NCBI GenBank assembly: GCA_029449245.1
Contig: JANATF010000011.1
Coordinates: forward strand, 558,001 to 622,000
DNA from: Mortierella alpina
Taxonomy: Eukaryota > Mortierellomycota > Mortierellomycetes > Mortierellales > Mortierellaceae
DNA: 64,000 nucleotides
Direction of reading: 5' to 3'
Below, one piece after another: positions 43,659 through 56,398 of this stretch. The translations under genes and the position numbers were made by a program. The notes under the pieces are model-generated. The model ran no database searches, was not told where the DNA came from, and saw nothing but the letters and a program-made list of their open reading frames with translations. Each line of letters begins with the position of its first letter. The stretch's first letter is position 1.

Positions 43659-46600
43659 CTACGCAGACTTCCTGGTCCGAATACCTCGTCGCTCTGCACG
43701 GACACACCGCTCAATCTCCGTATTGATCGCATGCACCCACTGTTCCAGATCGGCCCTCGATCGGGCACGCAGAACCGCGCAGCTCTGCGGTTTTGCTCCA
43801 TACACCACTCCATCCTTCAAAATACTCGACAAACATCCGTTCTTGCCAAAGATCCGGGAAGAACCCTCCATCGCCCGGGACGACATCATTGTCCGAGCTG
43901 CCGCCCCTCGCCGACTAAACATCTTCTTGCGCTGGCCTCTCCAGATCGAGAACGTGCACTCTTCATCCGGGTCATCGACAATCAGCCCGTCAGGATAGAA
44001 TCTCGGAAGCCGCTCCGACTCGTCATTCGTCCCATGCGCAGTGTCCTCATCCGCGAAATGGCCCGAATATACATAGATGTCCGTTAGCGAATGGATCCCA
44101 AAAATCTTGCACGCCGTCGTCGGAATCACTTGGCCCGACGTCTTGGACCTTCTGTGAGGATGGAACAACAAGAGGTAGCCCTCCGTCAAGACCAGAAACA
44201 TCTTTCGGAATGTGCTATGCAACCGCGGCTTGTAGTACAGCACCCCGGACTTGGTCACGCTTCGACAGCCATTGACCACACACCAGTTCCAGATCTCAGG
44301 CGAGACCATCGCTCGGTCGTTATCCCAGTCTTGAATCGTCTCTCCGACTTGGATTTCGTCGTCGTCAAGACTGGATGCCAGCTGACAGTTAGACTGCGTG
44401 ACCCGCATCTGCCCCCTGACATCCTGATGCTTCCGTAGCGCCCAGTAATGCGCCAACTTCTCCAGCTGATCGCGCCACAGATGGGCTGCCTCCGCATTAA
44501 AAGCCCGAAAGCGAACACAGGGTCCACCCTTCATCTCAATCTCAATCACGTTGCTGTCCTCTACGTCCTCATCGGCTGCGCCTTCGTCGTTGTGGAGCAA
44601 CATATCAGCGACCATGGTAGCTGATTTGATTAGCCCTTCTCCGATCGTTCCTCGAGGCGGAGCTTCTCCTTCATCTTCACCCTGCGTGACATCCTGCGTG
44701 ACATCCTGCGTCTGTGTGTTGTTCAAAGGCTCTGAAGAATCCACATTGAGTTCCTGGTCACCACCAGTGCCGCCTTTCTGTTGACTCGATCCAGCCTGAG
44801 GTCCTAAAGATTGTGATGGCTGGGACGAGGGCTCCGTAAGAACCGTTGGAAAGAAGTAATTGTCCGGCTCCCTCAATATCACTTGCGGCTGTGGCTGTGG
44901 CTGTGCATCCTCGGCACCACTGGCATTCGCCCTTTGTGCACGCTGAATTCTCGTCTCCTCTGCAATCTCTACACCACGCTGAACAGCCTTGCCCAGTCGC
45001 TCCCTCTTGCTTAACTTGCCCTTTTCCTGGTCCTTTTCCTGCTTGTACGACATGTGTCTGACAGTGTCCCATTCTCGTGCGGTTAGCACTCGCACGCTCT
45101 CAATCTTGGTCAGGTCAATAAACCCACGCGCTGCTCGGACCTGCGCCTTCAGACGACGGATGGACCGACTCTGTGCCATGTCCTTGTGATCAGGGTTGGC
45201 AGATCGATGAGGACTGATACAAAACATGAGTGCAGTTGGGTCAATCGGTCCAGCATGTGGCATAGAAGGACTGTGTGCCTGCGACGGGACGGTGTAGATC
45301 AGCATGTGGTCGTGCGATGTCAAGTAAAGTCGTCTGAACCGCCGGATCGGGTTTCCTGCAAACGTACTGACGCGGACCAAATACCCCTCGATTGGATCAG
45401 GTTCATGCAAGTTATAGCCACCAGCCTCAATAACCTTTGTTGGGTAATGAGTAATAGGCCTCAACTCTAGCACATGCGTCTATTAGAAGAAAAAAATTGT
45501 CTTTCGGGTTAATATATCTGCGCACAAAAAGTCAATGGGCACTTCAGAGACTACCATACTTCCAAGGATCGCACTGAGGTATACCTTATCCAGGACCTGT
45601 GGTCCCACCACGGTCTCATCCATCCTGCCAGACCAGTCTGAACCATCCGCGAATCCAATGTGGTCCCTTTTCAAGTGCGCATCGTCCGTCTCAGACTGGA
45701 CCCGGTCGGTCCAGTAGATCCATTCGATCCTGTCATAACGCTTCCAGCAAAGTGCTACGTCGCCAAACTGCCCGGGATCTTGCCACATTCTGACAACCTC
45801 CATCCAGTCGGGCACATCCTTGAGCAACGACAGCACATGGGAGCGTAGCAATTTAGGTGTCACCTCATCGGGTGCCACTAGCGTCGGCCGCGCATCCTCA
45901 TTCGTCAGGTAAAGCGACTTTGACGCCATCCTCTCCGGCAGACTCGACATGGCTGTCTTGAAGCTCTGAAAAGGCGTCTCATCGGCTGTTGTGAGTGTCG
46001 ACTGGCCAGCTCCTGCCTGCGACTCCTGATCCTGCGGTGGCAGTACTGAACTCAAACGAGTGCCGGCACCGTCATCCTCGTCCGTATCGTCTTCTGAATC
46101 CGTCTCTGAATCCGCAGGAATAGGCACTCGTATCTTGACGTCAAAGTCTGGAACCGCAATCTCGATGAACGGAGGGATCGGTGCGTTGCCATTCAGCAGA
46201 GTATATATTTCCATGTACCAGGCGCAAGCAAGTGAGATGGTGCGGGGTCGAAGGATATAGATGGTCAAGCCCATGTCCTCTGGATAATTCTGCGTGACGG
46301 CAATAGTGTAGTCGAGGGACGAGTAGACCGAAACGCTGGTGCATGACGAGAGCACCACCGAGCCCTTGATCTTTTTCTAAGGATTTGAAGAAGAGCAAAC
46401 TTAAACAATTGATCTTTGACGTACACCGCTGACATAAATCCCAAGATGCAATTTCATATGGATCCTTACATGGTTGTAATAAAACTCTAGGCGGCCCTTT
46501 TCAACCCTCTTATTCTTGCTCCTTGACTTTTTGTAAATTTTGGTCACCGGAGGCTCCTGTCCTGTAGGTGGGCCTTTCAGAACACACCACCACTCTGCCC

Positions 46601-48749
46601 AACCCTGGCTCTGCCGCTCGAGTCGCCGAGCGGTGCTCGAGTTGAAAACATGTGGACCAGGTCGCTCTGTCATCTCCTTCCTGGCCAGCATCCGGTCCTG
46701 CTTCAGAACTGGATGTGACGAGAGCACCGTCGATTGTCGGCTGGATGACATCTGGTATTGCACCTTGGTCAAAAACCGCACATGCTTCTTCTTGCTGTCG
46801 TCATCGTCAGCCTGACTCTGGATCGACTTTGGACAACCCTTGTCAAGTGAACAAATCGACTCCTCTGGCTGTCGCTTCGTTTGCGCCGTAGGCATCTTTG
46901 TCTTGGCGCCGTCCTCGTTTTCACGTCTCAATCCTGTCGGCGCCCTGTTCAGCAACGCTCGTCCAAACCGAGTTCCTGCTTTGCTGATTGTTGCGGAGAG
47001 TGGTTCTTTCTGCGCAGATTCCGAAACTTTCAGACGCTCTACATCCTTGTCTTTGCCACTACTATTGCTCCCACTGGCACCATGCGTGCTGTCATTGCTC
47101 TCCAGCTTGTGAAGAAGGGCATTCTTATGATCTTCCTGACCCTCATCCTGCTCTTCCTCTTCCTCCTCCTGGATTGCCTGCTGGTATAGAGATCCATGTC
47201 CGATACTGGATGCATACTCGCGTGCCGTCACCCAGGTTGCCCCACGCTGTAGCCCGCTATTCATCGGTGACGAGGCTGAGGACGAGACTGAGGTGGAGGA
47301 GTGTGACTTCCATTCGCCTGGATGTAGACGATCGCCTTTGCCAATGCCTCCCGCGTCCAGGTTTTGAATCGGTCTCGGTTCTGGTCGCTCCAGTCCTTCA
47401 TTAACGTCGACAGCGGATGACATGGGTGAGCTCATAAAGACAGGCTTGCTGGTGGCCCCTGGGAGGTCGATCTCTGAGGACATGGGCGAGCTGACCAGGA
47501 CTGGGTGGTAATCCTGATGATGCGTGTGAGCGTGGCCTACAGTCAGGGCTCCTGAGGTCACTTGTCTTCGCGGCCGAGATGCTCTGTTTGCGTTGGTTTT
47601 GTTTCGCAGAGAGGGGGGGGGGGGGGGCAAATGTAGATGGTCAGTACCAAGGTCAGCTGCAATGACTTTTGAACAACAACAACACAGAGAATGAATAGGG
47701 GGAGTAGAATCGGTGTGGCAGGCGCAGAAGCCATGGGAGGAGGTGTTTGCGGGCACGTTGTTGTCTGCTATGAAGTGCTGTGACCAGCACAGAAAGGGGG
47801 TGTTGAGGATTGCTGAAAATGAATAACCTTAAAGCAGGGGATCAAGGGGAGTGGAAACGCATGAACCCCCCCCCCCCCCAAGAACATGACTCTACCTGGA
47901 TCCGTCGCTCTCCCATCCAAGGTCGGGATTCTCCATCCGGCCCTGGTTGTGTCGTTTCTCGCGGTAGGAGCCCAGCAGTTTCTTGAGCCGGTTGGGCTCG
48001 CCCTCGTCCCGCATGCTCTTGGTCCGTTTCTTTTCCCTGCTGGTCCGAATCCTCGACACCGACACAGGGTCGTCCGCCTTGGCCTTTCCCTTGTCTTTGC
48101 GGGTGCCAGGCCGATCTTCTGGCTCCTGCTGATGACCCTGGCTCTGTCCTACTGCGGCAGAGAGTGATTCAGATGACGAGGTCGAGGGCGAGGTCGAGGT
48201 GTGACACGTCCGCTCGAGCGCTGATCGCTTTCTATTGCTCGGAGCATTGTCGTTTTCGTCATCAACGTCGTCATGATCGTGCTCATAGTCCTGTCTCTCG
48301 CTCTCGCTATCGTAGGCATCCGTCTCGTCCGCCTCTGCATCAAAGCCCTCGCTGTCGTTGTCGCTGGAACAGGAGTCGTCGCTGAAGGTGTACGAGAACT
48401 GGGGTATATTGGTCTGGCGGAGTGGATCCGTAGATTGCGAGGGGCTGTTCCTGCGGCCACTGGCGCTGCTGGGTTGCTGCTGCTGATGTGTGTGTGTCTG
48501 TGAGTGGAGCGAGAGGCGGGAGCGAAGGAACGAGGACCCTTGTTCCCACCAAGGTTTCGGGGCTGAGCTGGAGTTCGCCCCGTTAGGCTGCTGGTGACTG
48601 TGTGAGTGGTGTGAGGGTGGTGTGCGCTCCTGGCGAGTGGCAGCCGAGACGGAACTGCCGCCAGGCTGTGGCGTCTGCTTCTGGACCACAGGGCCGATGA
48701 AGATTCGGTGGTGTCCTGAATGTGTTGAGAGGATGGAGGAGGTCGCCAT
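43659..48749 (-). CDS. Spo71-like PH-domain protein
   Basis: Four exons on the minus strand: 48749-47896, 47583-46470, 46376-45555 and 45479-43659, giving 1536 aa. Introns 1 and 2 are well supported by phase. The donor of intron 3 could also be 14 nt further on (GAA|GTGCCC). The first ~590 residues are disordered, with Ser-, acidic and basic stretches. A block starting WAEWWCVLKGPP near residue 613 is like the N-terminal PH module of Spo71/Mug56-type sporulation proteins. It is followed by KKIKGSVVLSSCTSVSVYSS and a basic/acidic linker. A last PH-like domain (about 1340-1525) contains SGVLYYKPRLHSTFRKMFLVL and ends RSRADLEQWVHAINTEIE, the usual terminal helix. In yeast, Spo71 acts in prospore-membrane formation with Vps13. 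A membrane lipid-contact role is inferred here from the domains alone. Confidence 0.72.
47613..47627 (+). repeat. G15 homopolymer in intron 1 of the Spo71-like gene
   Basis: Fifteen consecutive G on the plus strand lie about 30 bases inside the acceptor side of the intron, so the pre-mRNA carries C15. A matching tract of opposite sense lies near the donor. Confidence 0.9.
47866..47879 (+). repeat. C14 homopolymer in intron 1 of the Spo71-like gene
   Basis: Fourteen consecutive C on the plus strand lie about 17 bases inside the donor site, so the pre-mRNA carries G14. It can pair with the C15 tract at the other end of the same 312-base intron. Confidence 0.9.
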
Positions 48750-49739
48750 GGCTGAATGAAGAGGGAATGTGCTTGAGTGAAGGAGTTGACCCAAGTCTCC
48801 TGTGGGCGCGACAAGGAGGCGAAAAGAAGAGAAAGTAAAAAAACAAAAGAAAACTCGTAACGCAGGAGTGCGCGGATATAAAAGCTTCAACGCGGTGGAA
48901 GAGAGCTTTGAGAGTGAGAGATGGAGGAAGCGAAAGAGACAGCATCAAGACAGGACGGAATGCAACGACAGCGAAGACAAGGGATCTGAATGACGACAAT
49001 GCCCTTTCACCTGCATTCACCGCGCCTTAGTGGTGTCATCGCAGGTGTGTGTTTTTTGCACACCCGCACAACCCAATAGAAGCTCAGCAAGGACGTGGCA
49101 AGGAACATCCTTTTTTCGACGATAAGGCTCTACCGCTGCCGTTGCGGCCTCCGCTCCGCTGGTCCTATTGTGGCACGCAAGTGTTGCACACTGAAGTCCA
49201 CTTGTCCACTTTTGGCCCTTGGCTGGACCAGACGCTCCCACTGGTCTGTCCAGTCCAATGGTCATTCCATGCAAACCATGTGGCTATTAATAAACCCCAA
49301 AGTATGCTCTTTGGGGATATTGGCATTCCTTATTGCTGCTCTACCATGCCACAATACACTACCACGAAGCCAACGGACCCAAATTGCAGATGGGCAGCCG
49401 TTACCCAGAGCTCGCTCATTGTGACGAAAAGTAAGTCGCTTACTGCGATTGGGCGAAAGAACTCAAATCGTCCCACACGCCCACTTTTGGATCACAAAGT
49501 AAGCGATGTGAGGTTCTGCTATCGTCTCAAGGACCAATGCAGCAGTAAGGATGTGTCCTCCCCGAGCTCTCGGTAGCCAAGTCAGAGCTAATAAAGAGCA
49601 CAGCTACGATCGAATCTCCGCACCAGATTGCCCACAGCCGACATCCTACGTGTTATCATGGGTGCAATGCAAAGAACCAGCTTTTTTTTTTCATTGCCAA
49701 TGGTCTATGGGGGGAAAACATATTCATCTATTGGAGCGT
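48750..49739. other. Intergenic spacer
   Basis: The 990 bases hold the promoter of the Spo71-like gene (A/G-rich on the plus strand, so pyrimidine-rich on the coding strand) and the 3' flank of the glycosyltransferase-like gene. No gene is supported. A short inverted segment (ccaaagtatgctctttgggg near 49297) can form a hairpin. Confidence 0.5.
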
Positions 49740-52598
49740 CTAGAGTTCTTCCTCAAGTTGCGCCATGAACTCCTGCACCAGTCTGGCACACACTTCCCCT
49801 CCGTTGTTGGGTATCCGCCTCTCAAACCACACTGCAGGCTCGCGCACCTTCTCCTCATCCAGGTTCAGTATTCCTAACCTTCCTTCCTCCTCATCCTCAT
49901 CTTCTGCCGCTGGCGAGAGACGCGCCATCTTGACGCCTTTAGGACGGAATGCCGACAACGACGTGACCGAGGACGATCGTCTCGACCTACGGCGACTACT
50001 GCGGGACACTGGCATTGCTGTTGCTAGCTCGCCCATGTTGACAGACTCCGCAAGCGACTTTGATTGTAGTGAAGTCTCGTCTGTCGACAAGGATCCTGCC
50101 CTGTCAATACCGTTGCTCCTGCTGTTGCTGCCTGCATCCTCGTCTTCTTCACAGCTCTCATCATGCAATCGACGACCCTCGCGCTCCTCCTGGGCCTGTC
50201 TATCTGCCTCCAGAATCGATCGCTGCCATTGTCCTGTTTCGAATTCCTCAGCCGTCATCTCCACAGACAACCCATGGTTGATCATCATCTTGATCAGTCC
50301 ATGCTCTTCCACGAACTGAGGTCGGGGAACGTAAATCAGAGGGGTATCATGTGCAATGCATTCCGAACACGTTCCATAACCCTGTAAAGCAACCCCACAA
50401 CAATAGCAGAAGAAACAAAAGTTTAGTTTCAGGCCGCAATAAGAGACGTGTCATTTGATTTTCTCTTTCTCTCCCTTCTCTTTTTCTTTGCTTACCAGCT
50501 TGCCAATGACGATATCTGCAGCGCGAGTCAGGTCGGGCACATAGACACCATGAGGACTTCTATAGAACCCCCCAGGCAGCTCATGCTCGACAGGCAGCCC
50601 ACAAATAACTCCGATCCACCCGTCCGGAAGCGGGTTCCCCCATCCTTGCTTCAACCGCTGTCCTCCAAACGAGACAAGAACCATCTTCTTGGTCTGGATC
50701 GTCTCCTCATCCACGCCCAACGATCGTAGCACATCCTCTCTAGTGTTGACGGCCATCCGGACGACCAATGGCACATCAATCACCTTGCGCGTGAGCGACT
50801 GCAGCTTCAGAGACAATGCTTTTGAGGTAGACGACGAGGAGGGCGATAAAGCGGACAAAGGGAATCGAGCGGCAGGTTCTGGTGACGAAACTGCTGTCTG
50901 CATGCTGGCGGGCGACATCACGCCCGAGGGTGTGGTATCGCCCATCGATGTTTCGAGCGAATACTGGTCTGGATGCAAATGCTCCAAGTGGTGCGATTCC
51001 TTTCCGTGAACAAGTGAATCCTGTGTCTTCCAAAGTCCAGTAGTTCCTTTTGTGGATGGAGCACCACCCTCACACTGCTGCAAATGGTGCACATCCTCCT
51101 CCAAATCATCCATGTCTGAAATTGAAGGGCTCCCGTTTGAGAGACTTGAAGATTTCATCAGGACGGTCTCGTTCTCAAACGACGGAATATCAATGGAGCC
51201 CGGCAAACGAAGTAAGAGCGAGGCCTTTTTGTAATCACTCAGTGCCGCATCCGCACAGGCAATGACATCCTTGTCAAGAGGATCGCCCTCACGTAGGAAC
51301 CGATAGACCTCGTCAAAAGTGAAGTTGGTGATTAGGCATGCGGGGATTCCGTAAGCACTAGCAGCCGCACTATTCGTGCGAAAAAAAAAAAAAAAAAAAA
51401 AAGATTAATTTGAGACTTGTGAGTGAAAGTGATATTTTGATGTTTGCTCTGCCAAGTGCTCAATCCAATGCTCTTTCACTCTTCTCATTCTTGCCGCTCT
51501 TTCCTGTTAATAACATGGTTTTGGGTATGAAAATGTTTTTACAATAAAGAAATCTCTGGTATGTGTGGGCTTCCTTAGAGCAACCAATAACAAAACTGGG
51601 GCAAACAAGCAAGAGGCAAACAATCGAGAGCGAACCCAAATGTTCTACCAAAAAAAAAAAAAAGAAAAGCGGGTGATCATGAAAACAACAAAAGAAACAA
51701 GAACGAGAGTGAAAAACCAGAAGCAAAAAGAGAGCAGCTGGGGCAAAATGGATGATGAATGGAGGTCCTCGCTCTCGTAACGCTGGCCAAACCCGATGAT
51801 CGCTCATCAACGCTTGCTTCATAGTCCAACAGGCCCGCATGAGTATTTTAAAGCAAAGCCCATTTCGTGCTACTGAGATCAAAAACAAAAATGCTTACCA
51901 TGGTAAGAATGGGGCGTCCGCAAGAACACAGTCGGCTTCAACCTGGGCTAGCCAGGTCACCTCGAGCTGGATCATTTCCTCGCGACGGGCCAAAAATGTC
52001 TTGACACCCTCGATTGTCTTTTCGCGGTCGACAGAATAAGCCTATGTTAACGTCGGGGATACATTGTGGTTGCGTGGGGAAACAAAGAAAAGGTCAGGAG
52101 AGGGCAATGACGTTGTGGAAATCATCAATTTGACGTTCTGCTGCAAGGGGGCGAAAGGTATTATGGAGCTTCAAGACCGTATGTTACAGAAATAAAAAAC
52201 GAGGGTACTCCGACGGTCTTACCAAGGGTTGGACGACGCCCGCGTCGACCTTTGCGTTCCTGTAGATGGCTCCAAGGGCAATCACGTCCTGGAAGATGAA
52301 CTGGGGGGCATCGGATACAATGTAGATGGTGTGCAAACTGCTCGTCTGCTGTGTTGTTGGGTCTATCCGTATGGACTTGAGCAGTTCGGTTATAATCTGG
52401 TTGACACGCGTTGCGTGGCCAAATCCTGGATGGTGCAAGTTGGGAGGGGCAAGGAGAATAGTGTTAAAAATAGAGGACGCAGAGACTGAATGGTGCCTGT
52501 GACACTGCGAGCTTGGGCGATGCGTGTTCGATCGTGATGCGACAATTACCATGGCCAGAGACGTAGTAGCAGAATGTGTATCCCTTGGGGGTTGTCAT
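49740..52598 (-). CDS. GT-B-fold protein related to the N-terminal half of L-arabinokinase
   Basis: Five exons on the minus strand: 52598-52550, 52425-52223, 52041-51899, 51369-50496 and 50381-49740, giving 636 aa. Exon 1 is only 49 nt (MTTPKGYTFCYYVSGH), but it completes the motif YYVSGHGFGHATR across the first intron. That motif is the glycine-rich start of the glycosyltransferase-like domain found in front of the kinase in plant L-arabinokinases. It is followed by HTIYIVSDAPQFIF, VDREKTIEGVKTFL, DCVLADAPFLPC and CLITNFTFDEVY, in family order. The C-terminal lobe has VLVSFGGQ, then GYGTCSECIAH at the donor-binding position and LIYVPRPQFVEEHGL. No GHMP kinase follows, so it is a stand-alone GT-B protein. 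A Ser-rich insertion (~100 aa) and an acidic Ser-rich loop are present. The sugar donor and acceptor are unknown. Confidence 0.8.
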
Positions 52599-54844
52599 CG
52601 CTGTGCTGCTGCTGTCGTTTATGTGAGACCGTGTTTTGTTGTGGGTCGTGTTCGTTATGGGTATATGAGAAACGGGTAGAAAAGAAAGACGGGTCTTCGA
52701 AGTTTTTATAGCAGTAAAAGTGCTTGGTGGTACATGCAACAGTATACAACGGCCTTATCTCGACGAGCTGGTGAGCACAAAAGACCAGAGCATGCGCTGC
52801 ATTCAAAAAGTGCAGTGCAACGTGAAATGAGCGACGGAGGGAATGCCGTTTGAGAGGAAAGGACACTTGCACGAAAGAGGGGCAATGAGAGCAGAGGATG
52901 CGAGAGCAAGGAAGAACAGGCAAGAATGGCAGGCCAATGAAATGAGGCGTAGAAGGGCGATGATCTCCTTGAGTGGACAAGAGAAGCGGAGAGTTCGAGA
53001 GAGAATGAAAAAGAGGAGAATGATGGAGAGATGTGTGTTGGCTGCAAAAAAAAAAAAAAAAAAAAACACTGTATGTCTTATCGGATTCTATTTCGGTCGT
53101 TTCTGGCAACCTGTCCCTGACCGCATCGCTACGAGAGGCTGCGATTTTGCGCGGGCTGATTCTGTGCGCCCAATTGCGCATACCCACTTTAATGCGCTCA
53201 TCTCCAAATCTCACCTCGCTGTGCCTTGAGACATGACAGTAGACTTTTCTGGCCTATCATTTCACTTGAGGTGGTCTTAGCACCATATGTCTAAACTGAA
53301 CCATGCGAATGACTCGACCACCGTGCGAGGTGTGGTTGATATCTGTGAGTGTAATATCGCCTGAAATATGACTTCCCAAACATCACCTCTGCGCCTGCAT
53401 CGCATCTTAAAGGTAGAATTCAGCTCCGAATTTCACTGCACCATCGTGGAGTTTCTATCCAGCCTAAACCGACATACGGCTACTGTGAATACTATCTGTA
53501 GACTCGAGTAGGGGTGCTGTGTACAAGTCGAGTGAGATTCACTCAAGTTGATTGACTGCAATATGTCAGAAGGAGTTCGTTGCAATCGCTCAATGAATGG
53601 GTTGATGGTTGAAGTCAGCACACTGGAATCGTACCGAGACTACGGTGGATAGATAACAACAGGCGCATCGCATATTTTGATGCCTTTTGCTTCAAGACTC
53701 AAGGTGAAGAATCATCCCTCAGTACCTAAACATTACATGAGGTGTATACTTATTTATCAAAGCGCACACAATTTACCGGCAACAACCACTTCAATCTTAG
53801 ATGCATCGGCACCTTGGGTATGCATGCCGTCGATAGAGTCCTTCATCATCATCGCCAGATGGACCGGTTGCATTCGCCTCCTCCCTTACCTTACGCGTGG
53901 CGCTTTTTGCGGTTAATAATTCGAATAAGGACATCATTGCGTTAGCAACAGTAGAAGTGCTCGCGGACGTGCCAGCAGCGATGGCTACTAGGTTTGATGA
54001 AGTGTTGTCTGTCCATTTTTCGTAATGCTGAAAAACGAATACGCAAGTTGAATACCTTTTGTAGTCGTGAGCGAGTTGTAGTGCCATAGCGCTTAATTCA
54101 ACACGTGTAAACGTCAGAAAAGCGAATCGGGACGTTACCATTCATCAGAAGGCGTTTTTTCCGACTCTATTAGGCGCTTCTTGTTCATCAGTTTGTTCAT
54201 TACAGCGAGCTTCTCTGAGTCTTCCTAACGAAGGCTCGCTCCACACTTCGCGCACTGATGCAAGGTGCGCTTCTAGGGAATGAGTACGGTGCGTACCGAG
54301 GAGTTACTCATCAACTCGGGCTGGCACTACAAGTGGTGGAAGCACGGCCGCTTCCATCGATGGTCATATGCCATATGGCCACTGCCCTCGGCATCAAAAT
54401 CACGCCCATGGCTTGGAGGAACTCCTTCGTTGACTTTGACTTTGTAGTGTTGGGTGAGCGCTGGTGGGAGCAATGGTAAACGCCTACCTCGCTACAGTGC
54501 TGGTGTAGATCACTGAGAATTTACCCTGGTGCAGCAAGTCACGAAAGATAGCTGTTTTTGCTACCATGTCACTGACCAGGACGAGAACGACGATCTTCTA
54601 ATCTACCATGAATTTTTTAAAACAGAAAAGGACTTAGGAGAAATGACCGACATCTATTGAAACAAATGCATGCGACGCTCCTTGGTGCCACAGACTATCG
54701 CGCTGTTTAGGTATTCAGAGTAGGTCTAACCCCCATGGGGATTACGATTGATATAAGAATAATCGCATGCTCCTCTAACTCTCAGTCTGTCCATTCCTTT
54801 ACACTTTGCGCACCTCGCAGCTAATCCTCAACCAATACCTCCAC
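52599..54844. other. Gene-poor spacer
   Basis: No gene is supported in 2.2 kb. The left end is the promoter of the GT-B gene and contains an A21 tract (53046-53066). A minus-strand frame at 53797-54141 has a coding look but no recognised domain and no supporting splice partners. Confidence 0.45.
53046..53066 (+). repeat. A21 homopolymer in a promoter region
   Basis: Twenty-one consecutive A lie about 450 bases upstream of the minus-strand gene that starts at 52598. It reads as T21 on that gene's coding strand. Confidence 0.9.
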
Positions 54845-56398
54845 ATGTCAACCTTCGACTCTAATCATCATCACCACCATTGCCTTTCGAACGCACCACC
54901 GACGATGTTCTGCATTGCCCACCGTCGAACACGTCTCACCTTTCTTCTCGCCCTTCTTATGGCCACTGCCTGCTCCGCACAAGCACCGGCAGTGGTCTTC
55001 AATATGGCCTTTGCAACTATCGACGAACGCACACTATACATTCAAGGTGGCTCTATTGATCCTTTTCAAAACAGCAGAAACCTTTATGCACTCGACCTCA
55101 CTCAACTGAACGAAGACCCCTCAAGTTCACCTTGGCGGTTGCTTGACGAAGGCACTAGCCCTGGGTCTCCTAGCAACACTTCCGGCCAGGCGATGGTAAT
55201 ATCGAAGGACAAGCAAAATCTGGTCATCACCGCCACAACTGGCACAATATCCACTTTCAATATCGCCAGCAGTACCTGGCAAGAGCCTACTGCCGTCAAG
55301 CAATCATCAGCGATTATGGGGCCTCGGCAAGCGGTGACCGATCCGAGTACTGGTGTCGTTTATATCCCTGGTGGATCCAATGGTGGGGCTAACATGACTA
55401 TATACAACCCCGTGGACCGCTCTGTATCGACGACCATTCCCATGCCAAGTAGTGCTGGGCAACAGGGGCTCAGTTTTTTTGCTGCAGCATGGTCTACTGT
55501 CAGACAGAGCATCGTTCTTTACGGCGGGATTGATACCGAAGATCGGTACTCGAACCTGATCGAATATCAACCAGGCAACTCTAAATGGGTTCTTCTCGTA
55601 AGTTCACACCTTTCCATTCTTGACGAGCAAAAAAAAAAAAAAAAAAAAAAAAACACTTTCACTCGGTCCTAGGCTCACTGTCACTCGACCTACCCCGCTT
55701 CCTGTAGCAAACGACAGGTTCCTCTCCAGGCAACGTCTCATCACCTTGTATAGTTCCTGGTAAATGATGCTTCTGCATTATGCGAAAAGTTCCCATGGTG
55801 CGCGCCTCATTATTGGTTCACTGACATTGCATGTTTTTCATGAGCAGCTTACGATGGCACCAAGTTGATTGTCTTTGGTGGAATCTCGACAGCAACCTTT
55901 TCAGCCCTGGGGAACATCTACATTCTCGATGCTCAGAGTCTGGCCTGGACTAGAGGTGCTGACGCTGAAACATCGCAAAATCGTGTGGGCATGGCCTGCG
56001 CGGTCGCAGGGGACTATTTCATTGCATGGGGAGGTACTAATAAGCATTGGCTAACAGAATAGGGAGAAAATACTCGCACTGTTCTCTCCCCTAATCCATG
56101 GCTTCTTTTTTCTTTCCTTCATTATTGTTGCACAGGCACCAACAATGCTAAAACATCCTTTGAGCCATTGATCATGTATAATCTCAAGACTGACACATGG
56201 GAGAAACAGACCACAGAGTCCGAGCGCGAGAGACAACGACAGACCTCGAGGTCGGAGGGACGTCGCCGCGCAGCCATTATTGGAGGAGGAGTGTCTGCTG
56301 GAGTTGTTACAGTTGCTGCAATAGGGTTCTGCATCTACAGACGTCAGCAATGGCGTCGAACAAGTCCGAACAAGGAGGACCTTGCGGGTTCACTGTAG
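54845..56398 (+). CDS. Type I membrane kelch-repeat protein with introns and a short tail (copy D)
   Basis: Four exons: 54845-55597, 55708-55759, 55848-56033 and 56136-56398, giving 417 aa. The start may also be the in-frame ATG at 54905, directly before the signal helix LTFLLALLMATACSAQA. Kelch blades are marked by TLYIQGGSIDPF, VVYIPGGSN, SIVLYGGID, KLIVFGGIS and FIAWGGTN. Exon 2 is only 52 nt and encodes QTTGSSPGNVSSPCIVP. One transmembrane helix (AAIIGGGVSAGVVTVAAIGFCIY) lies near the end, followed by only about 20 basic residues, so there is almost no cytoplasmic tail. Intron 1 contains an A25 tract. The next gene on the same strand is a close relative with the same intron positions. Confidence 0.85.
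55629..55653 (+). repeat. A25 homopolymer inside intron 1 of kelch copy D
   Basis: Twenty-five consecutive A lie 30 bases after the donor GTAAGT. The tract is absent from the equivalent intron of the neighbouring copy E, so it arose after their divergence. Confidence 0.9.

Noticed and set aside
53797-54141. Minus-strand 114-codon frame with Ser/Thr/Ala-rich segment
   Set aside because: The start and the end look non-coding and no homologue family is recognised.
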